Assembly: GCA_036502005.1 (NCBI GenBank)
Contig: DASXZH010000029.1
Coordinates: forward strand, 1-64,000
Direction of reading: 5' to 3'
Source of the DNA: DASXZH01 sp036502005
GTDB lineage: Bacteria; Armatimonadota; Fimbriimonadia; Fimbriimonadales; Fimbriimonadaceae
Length of the DNA stretch: 64,000 nucleotides
Shown here: piece after piece, positions 61,766-64,000 of the stretch
Layout of the letters: each line of letters opens with the position of its first letter
Position numbering within the stretch: the stretch's first letter is position 1
The notes under the pieces: model-generated
The model's database searches: none
What the model saw: the letters and a program-made list of their open reading frames with translations, nothing else
Told to the model about the DNA's origin: nothing
Position numbers and translations under genes: made by a program

Positions 61766-61946
61766 GTCGAAAGTCGAAAGTCGAAAGTCGAAGGTCGAAT
61801 GACGGAGGACCAGCTCGGTCATAAGCTTAAGCGGGGAACCGAACTGATCCCCAAACGTGCACAACTGGTTCTGAGTTCTCGTGCCTTTAACGTCCGGCTT
61901 TCAACTTTCGACTTTCGACTCCGCAACCGCCTTTCACCTTTCGACG
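61766..61946. repeat. Inverted GTCGAAA heptamer arrays
   Basis: Five tandem heptamers GTCGAA(A/G/T) fill 61766-61800 directly after the dehydrogenase stop. Complementary TTTCGAC words occur at 61898-61920 and 61930-61945. The two arrays could pair around a 97-bp centre that itself holds a GGGGA/TCCCC hairpin. Same plan as 55195-55445. Confidence 0.75.
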
Positions 61947-61973
61947 AACAACAAGCCGGTATCATAAAGCACG

Positions 61974-62981
61974 TTGAAGGACGCTGAAGTTAAAAGTAAA
62001 GCCACCCGCGAGAAGGCTCAAGCGCAGGCACGGCAGTTCCAACAGGAGCTGAGCGCGGCGTCCGCAGTTCTCATCGGAACGCACTTGAATCCTGATGGAG
62101 ATGCGATTGGATCGGCCCTCGCCATGTCGCATTATCTGACCGATCAGGGTATGCGAAACGAGGTTTTATGCCACCATGGACCGCCGGCAAACCTCCAGTT
62201 CTTGCCCGGTTCGGGAAAAGTGCGGCAGGTTCCTCAAGGCACAGGATTCGATCTCGGCATCATCCTCGACCTGGATGCCTTCGACCGCCTTGGAAGCACG
62301 GCTCAGTATTTTGAAAACCTGCCGCGTTTGGCCGTGATCGATCACCATGTGCCTATCGAAGCTCCAGGCGACCTCAGAATCGTCGATACCGAATCTCCAG
62401 CTACGGCCCTGATCCTTTCCAGGCTTCTATTTGAAATGGAAGGCGAAGTCACCCCCGAGATCGCAACATGCCTGCTCACCGGCATTGTGACTGATACGGG
62501 CAGCTTCAGGTTTAGAAACACCTCGCCAGAATCGCTCAGCATCTCTGCGCGCCTCTTAGAGCTAGGTGGAGATATCAATGAGGTCAGTGAAGAGATCTAC
62601 CAGCGAAAGCCGATTGCGGCGGCCCGTCTACTTGGTTATCTTCTAGAAAGAATGCAGCTTGAATGCGATGGCAAGCTCTGCTATGGCATGCTGCACTTCG
62701 ACGATTTTGAAAAAACCGGCGCCCAGGATGAGGACACCGAAGGCTTTGTAAACGAGTTGCTGTCCATAAACACGGTCGAGATTTCTGCTCTCTTTTCGGA
62801 GACAAAACGTGGGCGCGTCCGCGTTTCTCTGCGCTCAAGAACCTACGATGTGGCAGCGGTTGCCCGTGAGGTCGGCGGCGGAGGCCACAAGAATGCAGCA
62901 GGCTGCTCTTTCAATGCCTCGCTAGAAGAAGCGCGCGATATCCTAGTGCCGAGGTTAAGGCGTTGCTTGGAATCCTGCTGA
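61974..62981 (+). CDS. nrnA: DHH-family phosphoesterase (NrnA-like nanoRNase/pAp phosphatase)
   Basis: 335 aa. DHH domain metal motifs: THLNPDGDAIGSALA (residues 36-50), ILDLDAFDRLG, and VIDHHVPIE (DHH). DHHA1 domain: REVGGGGHKNAAGCS near the C-terminus. Degrades 2-5 nt RNA fragments and/or dephosphorylates pAp. TTG start at 61974. The downstream truB starts inside its 3' end, and this nrnA-truB order is common in translation-related operons. Confidence 0.93.
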   Translation: MKDAEVKSKATREKAQAQARQFQQELSAASAVLIGTHLNPDGDAIGSALAMSHYLTDQGMRNEVLCHHGPPANLQFLPGSGKVRQVPQGTGFDLGIILDLDAFDRLGSTAQYFENLPRLAVIDHHVPIEAPGDLRIVDTESPATALILSRLLFEMEGEVTPEIATCLLTGIVTDTGSFRFRNTSPESLSISARLLELGGDINEVSEEIYQRKPIAAARLLGYLLERMQLECDGKLCYGMLHFDDFEKTGAQDEDTEGFVNELLSINTVEISALFSETKRGRVRVSLRSRTYDVAAVAREVGGGGHKNAAGCSFNASLEEARDILVPRLRRCLESC

Positions 62982-63823
62982 TCGACAAACCGGCAGGCAT
63001 CAGCTCCCACGATGTGGTGAACGCTGTGCGCCGAAAGCTAGGCACCCGCCGAGTTGGTCACGCCGGCACTCTCGATCCGAATGCGACCGGCCTTCTCATC
63101 ATCGCCGTCGGCCCCGCAACTCGCTTTCTGCAATATCTGCCGCTGGAGCCCAAGGAATACGTTGGGGTGGTCACTTTCGGCAAAGAAACCAACACCCAGG
63201 ACGGCGAAGGGCACATCGTGGCGGAAAAACCGGTGCCACACGATTTGGCCGCCCAACTGGCGGAGGTGCTGCCTCAGTTCGAAGGCCTGATCCAACAGAT
63301 CCCGCCCATGTACAGCGCCGTTAAAAAGGCAGGCAAGCCCCTTTACGCCTACGCCCGGGAAGGGAAAGACGTTGAGCGCCTGCCGCGAACCATCCATATT
63401 GAAGAGATCACCGTCGAGAATATTGATGGCCCGGACGTCACCCTCCGCGTTGCTTGCTCCGGAGGTACCTACATGCGCACCCTGGCTCACGATATGGGGC
63501 AAACGCTTGGATGCGGCGGTTATCTTTCGGCGCTAAACCGCGAAAAAGTTGGCAAGTTTGAGCTGCAGAATGCGATCCAGCTTGATGATGTGGGCATAGA
63601 CCACCTTCTGCCCCTAAAAGACGCCCTTCCCCCAGTGCCCGTTGTGGCCCTCAACCACGAGCAAGCGAGTTCCATCCGCGAAGGCCGACCGGTGAGCGTG
63701 AAAAGCGGCCCCAGCGCCAATATTGCGGGTCTTCTCGATCAAAACGGCGATGTGATTGGCATGGCCCGGGTCCACGGTAACCTTTTACAGCCCGAGTGCG
63801 TTATCCCCATTGAAGTCGCATGA
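62963..63823 (+). CDS. truB: tRNA pseudouridine-55 synthase
   Basis: Makes pseudouridine at position 55 of the T-loop. Motifs: GILLIDKPAGISSHDVV, RRVGHAGTLDPNATGLLI (catalytic Asp), QIPPMYSAVKKAGKPLYAYAREG and VACSGGTYMRTLAHDMG. The C-terminal segment (LLDQNGDVIGMARV) resembles the small PUA-like end. 286 aa. TTG start at 62963 has GAGG 8 bp upstream and overlaps nrnA by 19 bp. Confidence 0.97.
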   Translation: MLGILLIDKPAGISSHDVVNAVRRKLGTRRVGHAGTLDPNATGLLIIAVGPATRFLQYLPLEPKEYVGVVTFGKETNTQDGEGHIVAEKPVPHDLAAQLAEVLPQFEGLIQQIPPMYSAVKKAGKPLYAYAREGKDVERLPRTIHIEEITVENIDGPDVTLRVACSGGTYMRTLAHDMGQTLGCGGYLSALNREKVGKFELQNAIQLDDVGIDHLLPLKDALPPVPVVALNHEQASSIREGRPVSVKSGPSANIAGLLDQNGDVIGMARVHGNLLQPECVIPIEVA

Positions 63824-64000
63824 TTCGCTTTGAAAAGGCTGAAAGCCGAAAGCACCTGGTCGGTCAGTTCCTATGGTTCTTACTGTGGGTCTTCGTAACC
63901 TCATGCGCGATTTACCTCACCCCTAGCACGGAGGGCCACGGAACCCACACCCAGCTCGGCCTTCCTCCTTGCCCCAGTGTGATGCTCTTGGGCCGCCCTT
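63820..64000 (+). CDS. DUF2752-family membrane protein (cut off by the window edge)
   Basis: ATG at 63820 overlaps the truB stop (ATGA). The visible 60 codons encode a basic N-terminus, one transmembrane helix (about residues 16-34), then HGTHTQLGLPPCPSVMLLGRP. This matches the first conserved block of DUF2752 proteins, which usually continue with CPGCG. The rest lies outside the window. Function unknown. Confidence 0.75.
   Translation, partial: MIRFEKAESRKHLVGQFLWFLLWVFVTSCAIYLTPSTEGHGTHTQLGLPPCPSVMLLGRP

Noticed and set aside
1..64000. tRNA, rRNA, insertion sequences, integrases or prophage genes
   Set aside because: I looked for T-loop words, transposase motifs and terminal repeats in the gaps and found none that could be supported.

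Overview
The window looks like a chromosomal segment of a diderm (two-membrane) bacterium. It has a secretin-based type IV pilus (T4P) machine with an outer-membrane channel and a PilP-like lipoprotein. Other traits are a PASTA-domain kinase-like protein, many TTG/GTG starts, very large prepilin-like proteins, and dispersed intergenic repeats of the 'TTCGCG...CGTGAAA' type. My best guess is Armatimonadota, Fimbriimonas-like. This is inference from gene content; no rRNA or other phylogenetic marker is present.

Layout. (1) Positions 1-5396, minus strand: an operon with start/stop overlaps reading aroK-aroB-small membrane protein-PASTA pseudokinase-rpe-small membrane protein-ribD (ribD runs off the left edge). 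(2) 5456-39477, minus strand: about 34 kb of T4P genes. In order of transcription these are pilB-pilT-pilC, a strong terminator, pilD, a prepilin, PilV-, PilW- and PilX-like proteins, two giant secreted beta-propeller-type proteins (1625 and 2587 aa), a promoter, then pilM-pilN-pilO-pilP, a short secretin-like protein, and pilQ. (3) 39794-48092: argS, then a DNA-handling group of a CoiA-like protein, an alkyladenine DNA glycosylase, and an ImuB-DnaE2 mutasome pair. The mutasome has a strong promoter with a palindrome over its -10 box. DnaE2 carries translated intergenic-type repeats. (4) 48099-54706: PAP2 phosphatase, a HAF-repeat-like secreted protein, accD-accA, and a glycosyltransferase next to a eukaryotic-type UDP-galactopyranose mutase. 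(5) 54827-59202: FmdB zinc ribbon, Gfo/Idh/MocA oxidoreductase, a small secreted protein, an SGNH esterase and an M42 peptidase. (6) 59203-60648: repeat arrays flanking a GxxExxY nuclease-like gene. (7) 60649-64000: zinc alcohol dehydrogenase, nrnA-truB, and the start of a DUF2752 membrane protein.

How it fits together. The pilus cluster holds the two motor ATPases, platform protein, peptidase, pilins, alignment complex and secretin needed for extension and retraction. The giant proteins sit where PilY1-type tip or adhesion proteins occur in other T4P operons. A CoiA-like protein and repair polymerases downstream fit a cell that takes up or repairs DNA, but the link is only by proximity. The most unusual signals are: a four-hairpin repeat present twice with covarying stems; repeats translated inside dnaE2; a possible SOS operator; repeats around the GxxExxY gene; and a kinase-fold protein lacking catalytic residues.
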